Positions 1 through 6,277 of a stretch of DNA of 16,004 bases are shown one piece after another. Below the pieces are notes generated by a model that had not been told where the DNA came from, made no database searches, and worked only from the letters and a program-made list of their open reading frames with translations. The position numbers and the translations under genes were made by a program. Within the stretch, counting starts at the first letter, position 1. Every line of letters starts with the position of its first letter. Origin of the DNA: Lysobacteraceae bacterium UBA6001 (GTDB lineage Bacteria; Pseudomonadota; Gammaproteobacteria; Xanthomonadales; Xanthomonadaceae); the NCBI GenBank assembly GCA_002429615.1, contig DJAN01000177.1:1-16004 (forward strand), in the 5' to 3' direction.

Positions 1-1799
1 ACCGTGGGCGGCACCGTCGGGGGTGGCGGCGGCGGCGGTGACACCGGCGGCGGCGGAGGGGGCGGCGGTACGGTCGGAGGCACCGTAGGCGGCACCGTGG
101 GAGGAACAGTCGGTGGGACAGTGGGCGGCACCGTCGGAGGGACGGTCGGCGGCACCGTGGGTGGCACCGTCGGGGGGACGGTGGGCGGCACGGTGGTGAT
201 CGCGTTGCGCAGGAACCAGCTATCGGTCGAACTGTCGCCACCGCGATACAGCAAATATTCGTAAGGGCCGTAGACCACGCGGTCGGCAAGGCTGAAAGCG
301 CTGGCCGTGGTGGTGGCGCCGTTGATCGTCTGCACCACGAGGATGCCGTCGCCGGTGGTCAATCCACCGGTGCCGCCGACATTGGTCACGCCGATGCGCG
401 TGGCGCCGCTGGCGTTGCCGCTGTCGACCACCAGCTTGTCCGACGGCGGTTGGCCTTCGCCGAGCACCGTCTGCAGTTTCAGCAGGCCATCGTGGCCGAC
501 GTAGTCGCCCACGACAGTGAGGCTGTCGTTGACCGAGTCGCCGCCGTTGGTGAGGTCGATAGTGCCGGCATTGGACACCAGCACGTGGCTGCCGGTGAGC
601 GCCGGACGGATCGAGAAACTGCCATTGCCGGCGAACAGGATGCTGCTCGTGTCCAACGCCAGCGTGCCCGCGCCGGTGCCACTGTCGCCAAGCACCAGAT
701 CCGGCCCCATCGTCAGCTGCGAGTTCAGGCGCAGGTCGATCAGTTCCCAGTTGACCAGCCGGTCCGGGCGCGTGCCCTGGGTGTTGAACCAGTACAGCGA
801 ATCGGTGCCCGTGCCGCCGTCGATCTGGATCGCGCGCAGCTGGGTGTCGGTGAGGTTGTTGAAATCGGCGCGGTCGTCCTCGCTGCCCATGTCGATGGCA
901 TTGACCAACCCACCCCGCCACACCAGGTAGTCCGCGCCTGCCTCGGCCAGGATCGACGCATTGATCTGCCCATCGGCCAGCGAGAACCAGTCATTGCCAT
1001 TGCCCTGGTGGATGTCGCGATTGACCTGGCCACCGGTCATGTAGAACGTATCGTCGCCATCGCCCTGCAGCACGTCGCTGTTGATCGTGCCGGTGGGCAG
1101 GTTGTTGATGAAGTCGTTGCCCGAACCTGTGGTGATGGAGCCGTTCTGGATCCGTCCGCCGTTGGTGATCTGGGTCTGGCCGCTGCCGACGACGACGATG
1201 CCACCGTTCATCGTCGCCTCCGAACCATCGCTGGACATGTTCTGCAGCACGGTGACGCCCGTGCCGTTGACCTGCACGGTTGGATTGAGCGTGCCGTAGT
1301 TGTAGATGGTGTTGTTGCCATCTCCTTCGAGCACGATGGGCCCGTTGAAGCGACCGCCAACGAGGTAGTTGAGCAGGAAGTGGCTGCCACCGCCGGAGAT
1401 GGTGAACGTGCCGTTGATGTTGCCGTTGTTGAGGAACACGCCATTGGGGATGTTCACCAGCGACACCGACTGCAGATTGCCGCCGGTCACCGTGCTGCTG
1501 CCGTTGCTGATGCTCAGGACATCGACATTGGACACATCGAGCGGACCGTTGAAGCTGGTGTTCTGCGCGATGTTGATGGTCAGCTGGCTGGCACCGTCGG
1601 CGCTGTAGGCATTGACCACATCGCTGCAGGTGACCGTGCCGGCACCGTCATCCACGCAGTCGGCCCAGGCCGCACTCGCGGGCAGCGCCAGCCACAGCGC
1701 CAGTGTCAGCTGGCGGCGACGGATGCGCGGGTGGGCGGCAGATAGCCGGAGCGGGACACCTATCCGATGAGGCGATGTGGAGGAATGCAGATGACGCAT
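1..1799 (-). CDS. Autotransporter (type V secretion), N-terminal part; barrel is off the left edge
   Basis: The minus-strand frame stays open from an ATG at 1799 to the window edge (599 codons, no stop seen), so the gene is truncated by the window and not broken. Residues 1-30 are an Arg/His-rich extension, 31-45 a hydrophobic core (LTLALWLALPASAAWA ends in an AWA|D cleavage site), then a Gly/Asn/Thr/Ser-rich passenger of repeating short strands, as in beta-helix passengers. C48 and C58 could form one disulfide. Residues about 425-535 (GDYVGHDGLLKLQTVLGEG ... YLLYRGGDSSTDSWFLRN) look like the pertactin-type C-terminal end of a passenger, followed by VPPT repeats (537-576) and polyproline. This order predicts a C-terminal autotransporter beta-barrel beyond base 1. 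The start is supported by a GGGAAGGG Shine-Dalgarno site just upstream. The passenger shows no protease or lipase motif, so its activity (adhesin or other) is unknown. The family call is firm and the function open. Confidence 0.85.
   Translation of the reverse strand, partial: MRHLHSSTSPHRIGVPLRLSAAHPRIRRRQLTLALWLALPASAAWADCVDDGAGTVTCSDVVNAYSADGASQLTINIAQNTSFNGPLDVSNVDVLSISNGSSTVTGGNLQSVSLVNIPNGVFLNNGNINGTFTISGGGSHFLLNYLVGGRFNGPIVLEGDGNNTIYNYGTLNPTVQVNGTGVTVLQNMSSDGSEATMNGGIVVVGSGQTQITNGGRIQNGSITTGSGNDFINNLPTGTINSDVLQGDGDDTFYMTGGQVNRDIHQGNGNDWFSLADGQINASILAEAGADYLVWRGGLVNAIDMGSEDDRADFNNLTDTQLRAIQIDGGTGTDSLYWFNTQGTRPDRLVNWELIDLRLNSQLTMGPDLVLGDSGTGAGTLALDTSSILFAGNGSFSIRPALTGSHVLVSNAGTIDLTNGGDSVNDSLTVVGDYVGHDGLLKLQTVLGEGQPPSDKLVVDSGNASGATRIGVTNVGGTGGLTTGDGILVVQTINGATTTASAFSLADRVVYGPYEYLLYRGGDSSTDSWFLRNAITTVPPTVPPTVPPTVPPTVPPTVPPTVPPTVPPTVPPTVPPTVPPPPPPPPVSPPPPPPPTVPPT
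72..191 (-). repeat. Ten tandem 12-bp units encoding (Val-Pro-Pro-Thr)x10
   Basis: Ten consecutive in-frame codon quartets read Val-Pro-Pro-Thr (residues 537-576 of the autotransporter), immediately after the last passenger strand. They are followed by Val, eight Pro, Val-Ser, seven Pro and Thr-Val-Pro-Pro-Thr. Peptide units are identical, but the DNA units differ at third positions (Val as GTG, GTC or GTT; Pro as CCG, CCC, CCT or CCA; Thr as ACC, ACG or ACT). Such Pro-rich stretches typically form an extended stalk between passenger and barrel. Confidence 0.95.
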
Positions 1800-2007
1800 G
1801 TCAGCCCTTCCCATTGCTGTCGACACGCGCTTCCCGGCGCGGCCGCTGGCCCCTGTCTCCGTGGGGATGGAGGGCGTCTCGCTGCTCCTGCACCACCCGG
1901 CGGCGACGCTAGCAATGGGGTCGTGAAACCGCGCTTCACGCCAGCTTGAATGGGCGCGGGCCGTGGCGCCGGTCGTCACCGGGCTGGCGGCGATATCGCC
2001 CAGCCGC
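1800..2007. other. Gene-free upstream region of the autotransporter
   Basis: No protein gene is supported here. The stretch is the 5' side of the autotransporter (leftward) and the upstream side of ffs (rightward). It contains a dyad CGTGAA-N7-TTCACG at 1922-1940, an inverted 9-mer CCCATTGCT/AGCAATGGG at 1810-1818 and 1911-1919, and a 12-bp perfect palindrome GGCGATATCGCC at 1989-2000, just ahead of the ffs -10 candidate. Any of these could be an operator, but nothing identifies a regulator. No clear -35/-10 pair for the autotransporter stands out. Confidence 0.4.
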
Positions 2008-2013
2008 TACAAT
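1984..2013 (+). promoter_or_regulatory. Candidate promoter for the ffs transcript
   Basis: TACAAT at 2008-2013 matches the sigma-70 -10 consensus at five of six bases. The best upstream -35 candidate, CTGGCG at 1984-1989 (18-bp spacer), is weak and overlaps the GGCGATATCGCC palindrome by one base. Transcription from here would start near 2020 and give a leader of roughly 95 nt before the SRP RNA. Confidence 0.4.
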
Positions 2014-2043
2014 GCCGCGCACTGGTCGCCACCTGCGGTCCTT

Positions 2044-2104
2044 GAGTCGTCCCGCACGACTCCCGCCCGGCAGACCTCACCAAGCCGCGCCCCAGGCGCG
2101 GCTT
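2044..2104 (+). other. Two-hairpin leader between the promoter candidate and the SRP RNA
   Basis: Two perfect stem-loops lie in tandem: GAGTCGT-CCCGC-ACGACTC (2044-2062, 7-bp stem) and AAGCCGCGCC-CCA-GGCGCGGCTT (2082-2104, 10-bp stem). The second is followed by CGTCTC rather than a T-run, so it is not a convincing terminator. They could be part of a 4.5S precursor removed by processing, or a separate small RNA. The sequence alone cannot decide. Confidence 0.4.
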
Positions 2105-2115
2105 CGTCTCTATGG

Positions 2116-2217
2116 TGGCCCCGTCGGCCCCTCGCGACGCTAGGTCGAAAATCCCGCCAGGGCCGGAAGGCAGCAACGGTATCGATCGACGCGGGCGCCG
2201 AGGCAAGCCGGCGGGGT
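2116..2217 (+). ncRNA. ffs: Signal recognition particle RNA, bacterial small type (4.5S RNA)
   Basis: 4.5S RNA binds Ffh to form the signal recognition particle, which targets nascent membrane proteins to FtsY and SecYEG. The conserved apical Ffh-binding hairpin is plain: CAGGGCCGGAAGGCAGCAAC at 2158-2177, with a GGAA tetraloop and the AGCA side of the symmetric loop. The ends close into a long rod: CCCCG (2119-2123) pairs with CGGGG (2212-2216), 2124-2128 with 2207-2211 (one G-U), and CCTCG (2130-2134) with CGAGG (2199-2203). A length of about 100 nt fits the small SRP RNA class. Exact ends are uncertain by a few bases. Confidence 0.9.
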
Positions 2218-2238
2218 CATCGCCCTTTAGGGCGATGA
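2217..2238 (+). terminator. Hairpin directly after ffs, possible transcript end
   Basis: TCATCGCCC-TTTA-GGGCGATGA is a 9-bp perfect stem-loop abutting the 3' end of the SRP RNA. It lacks a downstream T-run (AGGCGTGT follows), so it may act as an RNA end or processing signal rather than a classical intrinsic terminator. Confidence 0.4.
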
Positions 2239-2562
2239 GGCGTGTCCGCGGAGCGGACCGCCCCCAAAGTTTTGCGCAGCAAAACTTTGGGCCCCGGCTT
2301 CCGCCTTGCCTATCCCCCGCGCCTTCGGCGCGCCCCCCTTAACAAAAGGGGGGCTATCCCCCAGCACGCGCACGAACCCTGCCCTTTGATCTTCTGACCG
2401 GTCGCGGCGGTCTGTCGGGCGTCCGGGGGGCTTGCCCTGGCGGGGGCGTAGGGCGACATGGATGTCGCCCTTCGAGCCCCGCATGGATGCGGCTTTTTGG
2501 CGTCCCCCGCCAGGGCAAGCCCCCCGGACGCCGCGCGATAGCAACAAAACAGCCAAGCGCTC
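2239..2562. repeat. Gene-free cluster of palindromes between ffs and moaE
   Basis: No coding sequence is supported. In order there are: TCCGC-GGA-GCGGA (2245-2257); a 13-bp perfect inverted repeat CCCAAAGTTTTGC-N3-GCAAAACTTTGGG (2263-2291); CGCGCC-TTC-GGCGCG (2318-2332); GCCCCCCTT-N5-AAGGGGGGC (2332-2354); and a 29-bp perfect inverted repeat (2418-2446 with 2504-2532) enclosing two smaller hairpins. The density of palindromes resembles REP/BIME-type or non-autonomous mobile sequence common between xanthomonad genes. Assignment to a named family is not possible from this copy alone. Confidence 0.6.
2418..2532. repeat. 115-bp inverted-repeat element with 29-bp perfect arms
   Basis: Bases 2418-2446 are the exact reverse complement of 2504-2532. 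The 57-bp centre holds AGGGCGACAT-GG-ATGTCGCCCT (2450-2471) and AGCC-CC-GCAT-GG-ATGC-GGCT (about 2475-2494), both with the core CATGGATG. The second is followed by TTTTT and would work as a rightward terminator. Flanking target-site duplications were not evident. Confidence 0.75.
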
Positions 2563-2979
2563 TCAGCGAGGATGCAACCACCCAGCATCCCCGCCCACAT
2601 ACCGCTCGCGTTTCCAGATCGGCACCCGCGCCTTGATCTCGTCGATCACAAACCGACAGGCCAAAAACGCCGCATCGCGATGCGCAGCCGTCACCCCGAC
2701 CCACACCGCCAGGTCACCGATCGCCAGTTCCCCGACCCGATGCGCGCAGCGCACCTCGATCACCTCGAACCGCGCCCGCGCCTCCGCCAGCACCTTCGCG
2801 CCCTCGGCTTCGGCCAGCGTCGTGTAGGCCTCGTAGAACAGCCCGGCCACCGCGCGACCCTCGTGATGGTCGCGCACCCAGCCCTCGAAACTCGCATAGG
2901 CGCCGGCCCGCGCATGCGCCAACGGCGCACGCAGCACCTCGATGTCGAAGGGGTGCGCATGCAGCGAGAAATCCGCCAT
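2563..2979 (-). CDS. moaE: Molybdopterin synthase catalytic subunit MoaE
   Basis: MoaE pairs with thiocarboxylated MoaD to insert two sulfurs into cyclic pyranopterin monophosphate, making molybdopterin in the cytoplasm. The 138-residue product has the family length and signature motifs: FEGWVRDHHEGR at 31-42 (substrate/anion-binding Arg), VRCAHRVGELAIGD at 76-89, and IKARVPIWKRERY at 115-127. K116 and K123 there correspond to the E. coli catalytic and binding lysines (K119, K126). It is the last gene of the operon, 3 nt after the moaD stop, and transcription then runs into the palindrome cluster. The ATG start gives the usual MoaE N-terminus. Assignment is secure. Confidence 0.95.
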   Translation of the reverse strand: MADFSLHAHPFDIEVLRAPLAHARAGAYASFEGWVRDHHEGRAVAGLFYEAYTTLAEAEGAKVLAEARARFEVIEVRCAHRVGELAIGDLAVWVGVTAAHRDAAFLACRFVIDEIKARVPIWKRERYVGGDAGWLHPR

Positions 2980-2982
2980 CGC

Positions 2983-3228
2983 TCAGCCTCCCGATACCGG
3001 CGGAATGAACACCACCTCGCTGTCCGCGCGCAACGGCGCCGACCATGCCGCGAACGCGCCATCCACCGCCACGCGCAGCTGCGTGCGCGGCCAGCCGAAC
3101 GCATGCCGGGCATCCAGCTCGTCATACAGACCGGCCAGATCCAGCGCGTCGCTGCGCCAATGTTCCTCGGCATGCCCCGCGCGCTCGCGCAGGCTGGCGA
3201 AGTACAGCACCCGCACCGCCACGCTCAT
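2983..3228 (-). CDS. moaD: Molybdopterin synthase sulfur carrier subunit MoaD
   Basis: MoaD is a small ubiquitin-fold sulfur carrier. Its C-terminal Gly-Gly is adenylated and thiocarboxylated, and it inserts into the MoaE active site. The product is 81 residues, with [14 protein letters not shown] at 5-18 and a C-terminus [11 protein letters not shown] (71-81), including the obligatory terminal GG. The frame stays open further upstream, but the ATG at 3228 is chosen because it overlaps the moaC stop as ATGA and gives the standard N-terminus. This 4-nt overlap indicates translational coupling, fitting a small subunit needed in stoichiometric amounts. Confidence 0.95.
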   Translation of the reverse strand: MSVAVRVLYFASLRERAGHAEEHWRSDALDLAGLYDELDARHAFGWPRTQLRVAVDGAFAAWSAPLRADSEVVFIPPVSGG

Positions 3229-3725
3229 GGCGCACGCCCCACGTCGCGCCGGCCGCCGCGCTTTCCCAGCAGCTTCGTCGGCCCGATCGTCATCGCATGC
3301 GACAACGCCTTGCACATGTCGTAGATCGTCAATGCCGCCACGCTCGCGCCGGTCAACGCCTCCATCTCCACGCCTGTTCGATGCGTGCTGCGCACCGTGC
3401 ATTCAATCCGCAACACCTGCTCGCCCGCCCAGTCGATGGCGATGCGACAACCGTCGATCGGCAGCGGATGGCAGAACGGAATCAGCTCGTGCGTCCGCTT
3501 CACCGCCAGCGTGCCGGCGATCACCGCCGCATCCACGATGCCGCCCTTGGCACTGCGCAACGCATCGGCGCGCAGCTGCCGCGCCACTTCGGCCGGAAAG
3601 CGCACCCGCGATTCGGCCACCGCGCTGCGCGCGGTCACGGCCTTGTCGGTGACATCCACCATCGCCGGCTGGCCGGCGGCATCCAGATGGGTGAGCTCGC
3701 GCCGCTCCTGCTTCGATCCGACCAC
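3225..3725 (-). CDS. moaC: Cyclic pyranopterin monophosphate synthase MoaC
   Basis: MoaC converts the MoaA product (3',8-cyclo-7,8-dihydro-GTP) into cyclic pyranopterin monophosphate. Signature stretches are [20 protein letters not shown] near the N-terminus, [17 protein letters not shown] in the middle and [22 protein letters not shown] further on, the last carrying the catalytic Asp and Lys. There is no ATG. A GTG at 3725 lies 6 nt after a GGGAGG Shine-Dalgarno that sits inside the end of moaA, giving 166 residues. A TTG at 3731 would overlap the moaA stop (TTGA) but leaves no spacing from the Shine-Dalgarno. GTG is therefore preferred, with TTG the alternative. Confidence 0.93.
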   Translation of the reverse strand: MVGSKQERRELTHLDAAGQPAMVDVTDKAVTARSAVAESRVRFPAEVARQLRADALRSAKGGIVDAAVIAGTLAVKRTHELIPFCHPLPIDGCRIAIDWAGEQVLRIECTVRSTHRTGVEMEALTGASVAALTIYDMCKALSHAMTIGPTKLLGKRGGRRDVGRAP

Positions 3726-3727
3726 CT

Positions 3728-4753
3728 TCAACCTCCCACCAGGAACATCTCCACATGCCGACGACCGGCGCGCGGGCTGCCACGCAGTTCGCTGTAGCGA
3801 TCCGCGCGCGCCTGCCAGACCTGGCCTATGGTATCGGCCAGCGCCTGCTCGCCCTGCGCCAGCGCCGGCCGCAGGTCACGGCCCTGGCCGGCGAACAGGC
3901 AGGTATACAGATGACCATCCGCCGACACCCGCGCGCGATGGCAGTCACCGCAGAACGGCGCGGTGATCGAACTGACGAAGCCGATTTCCCCGCCGCCATC
4001 CACGAACGCATGCCGCTCGGCCACCTCGCCGCGATATTGCGCGTCCAGCGCGCGCAACGGCCAGCGCGCATGGATGCGCGCATGCAACTCGGCCGACGAC
4101 ACCACCTCGCCCTCCCGCCAGTCGTTGCAGGTGCCCACGTCCATGTACTCGATGAAGCGCAGCACATGGCCACTGCCGCGGAAGTGTTCGACCAATGGCA
4201 GCACCTGGTCCTCGTTGCGGCCACGCTGGACCACGCAGTTGAGCTTGACCGGCAGGCCCACCGCCGCCGCCGCGTCGATGCCGGCGAGTACGTCCTCGAT
4301 GCGCCCGCGCCCGCCGGACAGGCGCGCGAACAACGCCGGGTTCAGCGCATCCAGGCTCACCGTCACGCGTCCAAGGCCCGCCTCGCGCAACGCCTTCGCG
4401 TGGCGGGCGAGCAGCGCGCCGTTGGTGGTCATCGCCACGTCGTCGATACCCTCGATCGCCGCCAGCCGCGCCACCAGCGCCGGCAGGTCGCGGCGCAGCA
4501 GCGGCTCGCCACCGGTCAGGCGCAGCTTGGAGACCCCCTGGCGCACGAACGCACGCACCAGCGTCTCGATCTGCGCGAAGTCCAGGCGCCCGGCGGCGTC
4601 CAGCCCGTAATCGTCGGCGACGCGATCGGCCGGCATGCAGTAGCCGCAGCGGAAATTGCAGGCTTCGATCACCGACAACCGCAGGTCGCGCAACGGGCGT
4701 TGGCGGCGGTCGCGCACGGCTGGCAGGTCAGCCACCTGCGGCCGGGCGTTCAT
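3728..4753 (-). CDS. moaA: GTP 3',8-cyclase MoaA (radical SAM)
   Basis: MoaA performs the first step of molybdenum cofactor synthesis, radical rearrangement of GTP, using two [4Fe-4S] clusters. The radical-SAM motif is CNFRCGYC (C32, C36, C39). [10 protein letters not shown] at 80-89 is the SAM-binding GGE region. The C-terminal cluster that holds GTP is C268-X2-C271-X13-C285. The chain ends in the conserved double Gly (G340-G341). Length is 341 residues, normal for MoaA. The frame is open further upstream, but the ATG at 4753 overlaps the stop of the preceding MBL-fold gene as ATGA and begins a standard N-terminal arm ([19 protein letters not shown]). Confidence 0.95.
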   Translation of the reverse strand: MNARPQVADLPAVRDRRQRPLRDLRLSVIEACNFRCGYCMPADRVADDYGLDAAGRLDFAQIETLVRAFVRQGVSKLRLTGGEPLLRRDLPALVARLAAIEGIDDVAMTTNGALLARHAKALREAGLGRVTVSLDALNPALFARLSGGRGRIEDVLAGIDAAAAVGLPVKLNCVVQRGRNEDQVLPLVEHFRGSGHVLRFIEYMDVGTCNDWREGEVVSSAELHARIHARWPLRALDAQYRGEVAERHAFVDGGGEIGFVSSITAPFCGDCHRARVSADGHLYTCLFAGQGRDLRPALAQGEQALADTIGQVWQARADRYSELRGSPRAGRRHVEMFLVGG

Positions 4754-5505
4754 GCCGGCTGCCGGCGCTCGGCGCTGGGCTCGGCCAATGCCACCGTTTC
4801 GCCCGGACGCGCGACGCGATGCCCGCGCGCGCGCAGGTGGTCGGCATCGGCATGGCTGGCGTAGTGGTAGAGCATCATGCGCTGGCGCAGTGCGGCGGGA
4901 TATTCCCGCTCCAGGTCGTCCACGCCAGTATGCGACGGGTTGCCGTGAAGGCCGCAATCATGCGCGACCAGTTCGTCCTGGTCCGCATAACGCGCCAGCA
5001 CTTCGGGAATCGGCCGGGTATCGCCGGTCCAGGCCAGTGCGCCTTTCAGGCGCAGGCCGTAGGCGGTCTCCGGCCAGTGATGCCGCGCCGGGAAGACCTC
5101 CAGGCGCACGTCGTCATGCCAGAACGCGTCGCCGACGGGAATCAGCTGGAAGGCGTCCCAGAAGTTCGCCCCGCCCTCGGCCAGCACGTTCGGATAGTCG
5201 CCGACGCGGCGATGCAGCAGCGGCACCACCGTCGCCGGCACATACAGCCGGGTCTGCCCGCGCCGCTCGGAAAAATAGCTGTCGACGAACAGCCGCTCGA
5301 AACCGGCGACATGGTCCAGGTGCACATGGGTGATGAACAACGCCCGCGGCAGATGGCCGTACTCGGCCTCGAAAGCGGTCAGGCCCTCGGCGCCGCAGTC
5401 GATGGTCAGCCAGGGCGCGCCGTCGCGCTCGATCGTGGACATCGGCGAGCCGAGGTCCACCGCGGAGGCGTTGCCCACCCCCTGGAAGCGCAGCGACCAG
5501 CTCAT
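4750..5505 (-). CDS. MBL-fold metallohydrolase, RNase Z-like, in the moa operon
   Basis: This 251-residue metallo-beta-lactamase-fold protein keeps the full dinuclear metal set: THVHLDH at 59-65 (H60, H62, D64, H65), H142/H143, D162 in WTGDT, HDCG at 182-185 and H214 in LYHYASHAD. The pattern resembles RNase Z/ElaC and related phosphodiesterase-like hydrolases. It lacks the long flexible-arm insert expected of a true tRNase Z, and its substrate cannot be read from sequence. The ATG starts 1 nt after the kdkA stop, with a GGGGG Shine-Dalgarno inside the end of kdkA, and its stop overlaps the moaA start by 4 nt. It is thus translationally coupled on both sides. A role in pterin or nucleotide metabolism is only inference from position. 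Confidence 0.85.
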   Translation of the reverse strand: MSWSLRFQGVGNASAVDLGSPMSTIERDGAPWLTIDCGAEGLTAFEAEYGHLPRALFITHVHLDHVAGFERLFVDSYFSERRGQTRLYVPATVVPLLHRRVGDYPNVLAEGGANFWDAFQLIPVGDAFWHDDVRLEVFPARHHWPETAYGLRLKGALAWTGDTRPIPEVLARYADQDELVAHDCGLHGNPSHTGVDDLEREYPAALRQRMMLYHYASHADADHLRARGHRVARPGETVALAEPSAERRQPA

Positions 5506-5506
5506 C

Positions 5507-6256
5507 TCAATACCCCCGGTTCCAGGCTAGGTCGTAGGCGCGGCGCAGGCGCGCGTAGTCCTTGTCCACTTCCTCGCGGCTGCGCTCGCCGCGCAGCTTG
5601 TGCAGCGAGCGCAGCAACCGCGACAGGTTGGCCTCGCGCCAGCCGGTGGCCGGGATGCGCAGCACACCGCGGTCGAAATCGATCAGCCAGCCATGGCCGT
5701 TGCCGTCGAACAGGATGTTGTGCGCGTTGAGGTCGGCATGGTCCAACCCGGCGCGGTGGAAGCGCGCGATCAGGCGGCCGGTCTCCTCCCACGGCGCGCC
5801 ATGCGCGGCGACCAGGGCGCGGTCGGCCAGCGAGCGCACCCCGTCCAGGCGCTCCATCAGGATCGCCGCGCGGTAGCGCAGGCCCTCGCGCATGTAGAAA
5901 GCGGCCAACGGCCGCGGCACCGGCAGCTTGCGCGCCATCAGCGCGCGCATCAGGCGGAATTCGGCGAAGCTGCGCGTGCGGTTGGCGCCCTGCCACAGGT
6001 AGCTGTCGCGGCTGATCTGCGCGACCAGGCCGCCCCGCAGGTACTGCCGCAGCACGCAGTGCCCGAACGGCGCATCGACGAACCACGCACCGCCGCGCCC
6101 GCCATCGCCGACCGGGCGCGCCTTGTCGCCCCAGCGCGCGGGCGAGAACAACGAAGGATCGGCTTGCCGCAGTCGCTGACGGTCGAACAGAATGGCGCCA
6201 TATCCGCGGCCCTCGCGGCACGGCGTCAGCGCTTCAGTGGCGTCGAAGGCAACCAT
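5507..6256 (-). CDS. kdkA: 3-deoxy-D-manno-octulosonic acid (Kdo) kinase
   Basis: KdkA phosphorylates the 4-position of Kdo on Kdo-lipid A at the cytoplasmic face of the inner membrane. Species with a single Kdo in the LPS core commonly have it. The 249-residue product is an RIO/APH-like small kinase: the catalytic loop is HADLNAHN (H173, D175, N177, N180), followed by the metal-binding LIDFDRG (D193, D195), with an N-terminal GGRGGAWFV Gly-rich strand at 52-60. Length fits KdkA. The ATG at 6256 has a GATGGA Shine-Dalgarno directly upstream. It heads the leftward operon with the MBL and moa genes and diverges from a GT9 gene with 21 bp between, which supports an LPS role for that pair. Confidence 0.87.
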   Translation of the reverse strand: MVAFDATEALTPCREGRGYGAILFDRQRLRQADPSLFSPARWGDKARPVGDGGRGGAWFVDAPFGHCVLRQYLRGGLVAQISRDSYLWQGANRTRSFAEFRLMRALMARKLPVPRPLAAFYMREGLRYRAAILMERLDGVRSLADRALVAAHGAPWEETGRLIARFHRAGLDHADLNAHNILFDGNGHGWLIDFDRGVLRIPATGWREANLSRLLRSLHKLRGERSREEVDKDYARLRRAYDLAWNRGY

Positions 6257-6277
6257 TCCATCGAGTCTAACAACACC

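Noticed and set aside
72..191. Possible CRISPR or minisatellite array
   Set aside because: The units are 12 bp without spacers and lie in frame inside a protein linker.
4..264. Gly/Thr/Val-rich plus-strand frame resembling a PE-PGRS or glycine-rich protein
   Set aside because: It is the antisense of the VPPT/polyproline linker; the apparent Gly-Gly-Thr-Val repeat is the complement of Val-Pro-Pro-Thr codons.
450..1745. 431-codon plus-strand open frame
   Set aside because: It is the exact codon-phase complement of the autotransporter passenger, whose composition lacks the codons that would create stops on the other strand. The product matches nothing and has low-complexity Val/Ala/Asp/Arg composition.
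1946..2342. Several overlapping small frames around ffs
   Set aside because: They cross the SRP RNA and palindromes, have Arg/Pro-rich composition from GC skew, no Shine-Dalgarno and no homology that I recognise.
4750..5505. tRNase Z (rnz) for the MBL gene
   Set aside because: The metal motif fits the superfamily, but the exosite arm typical of tRNase Z is not visible and the operon context differs, so only MBL-fold hydrolase is claimed.
5600..6277. Long N-terminal extension of the GT9 frame through kdkA
   Set aside because: The extension is antisense to kdkA and not GT9-like; the family N-terminus begins at ATG 6278.
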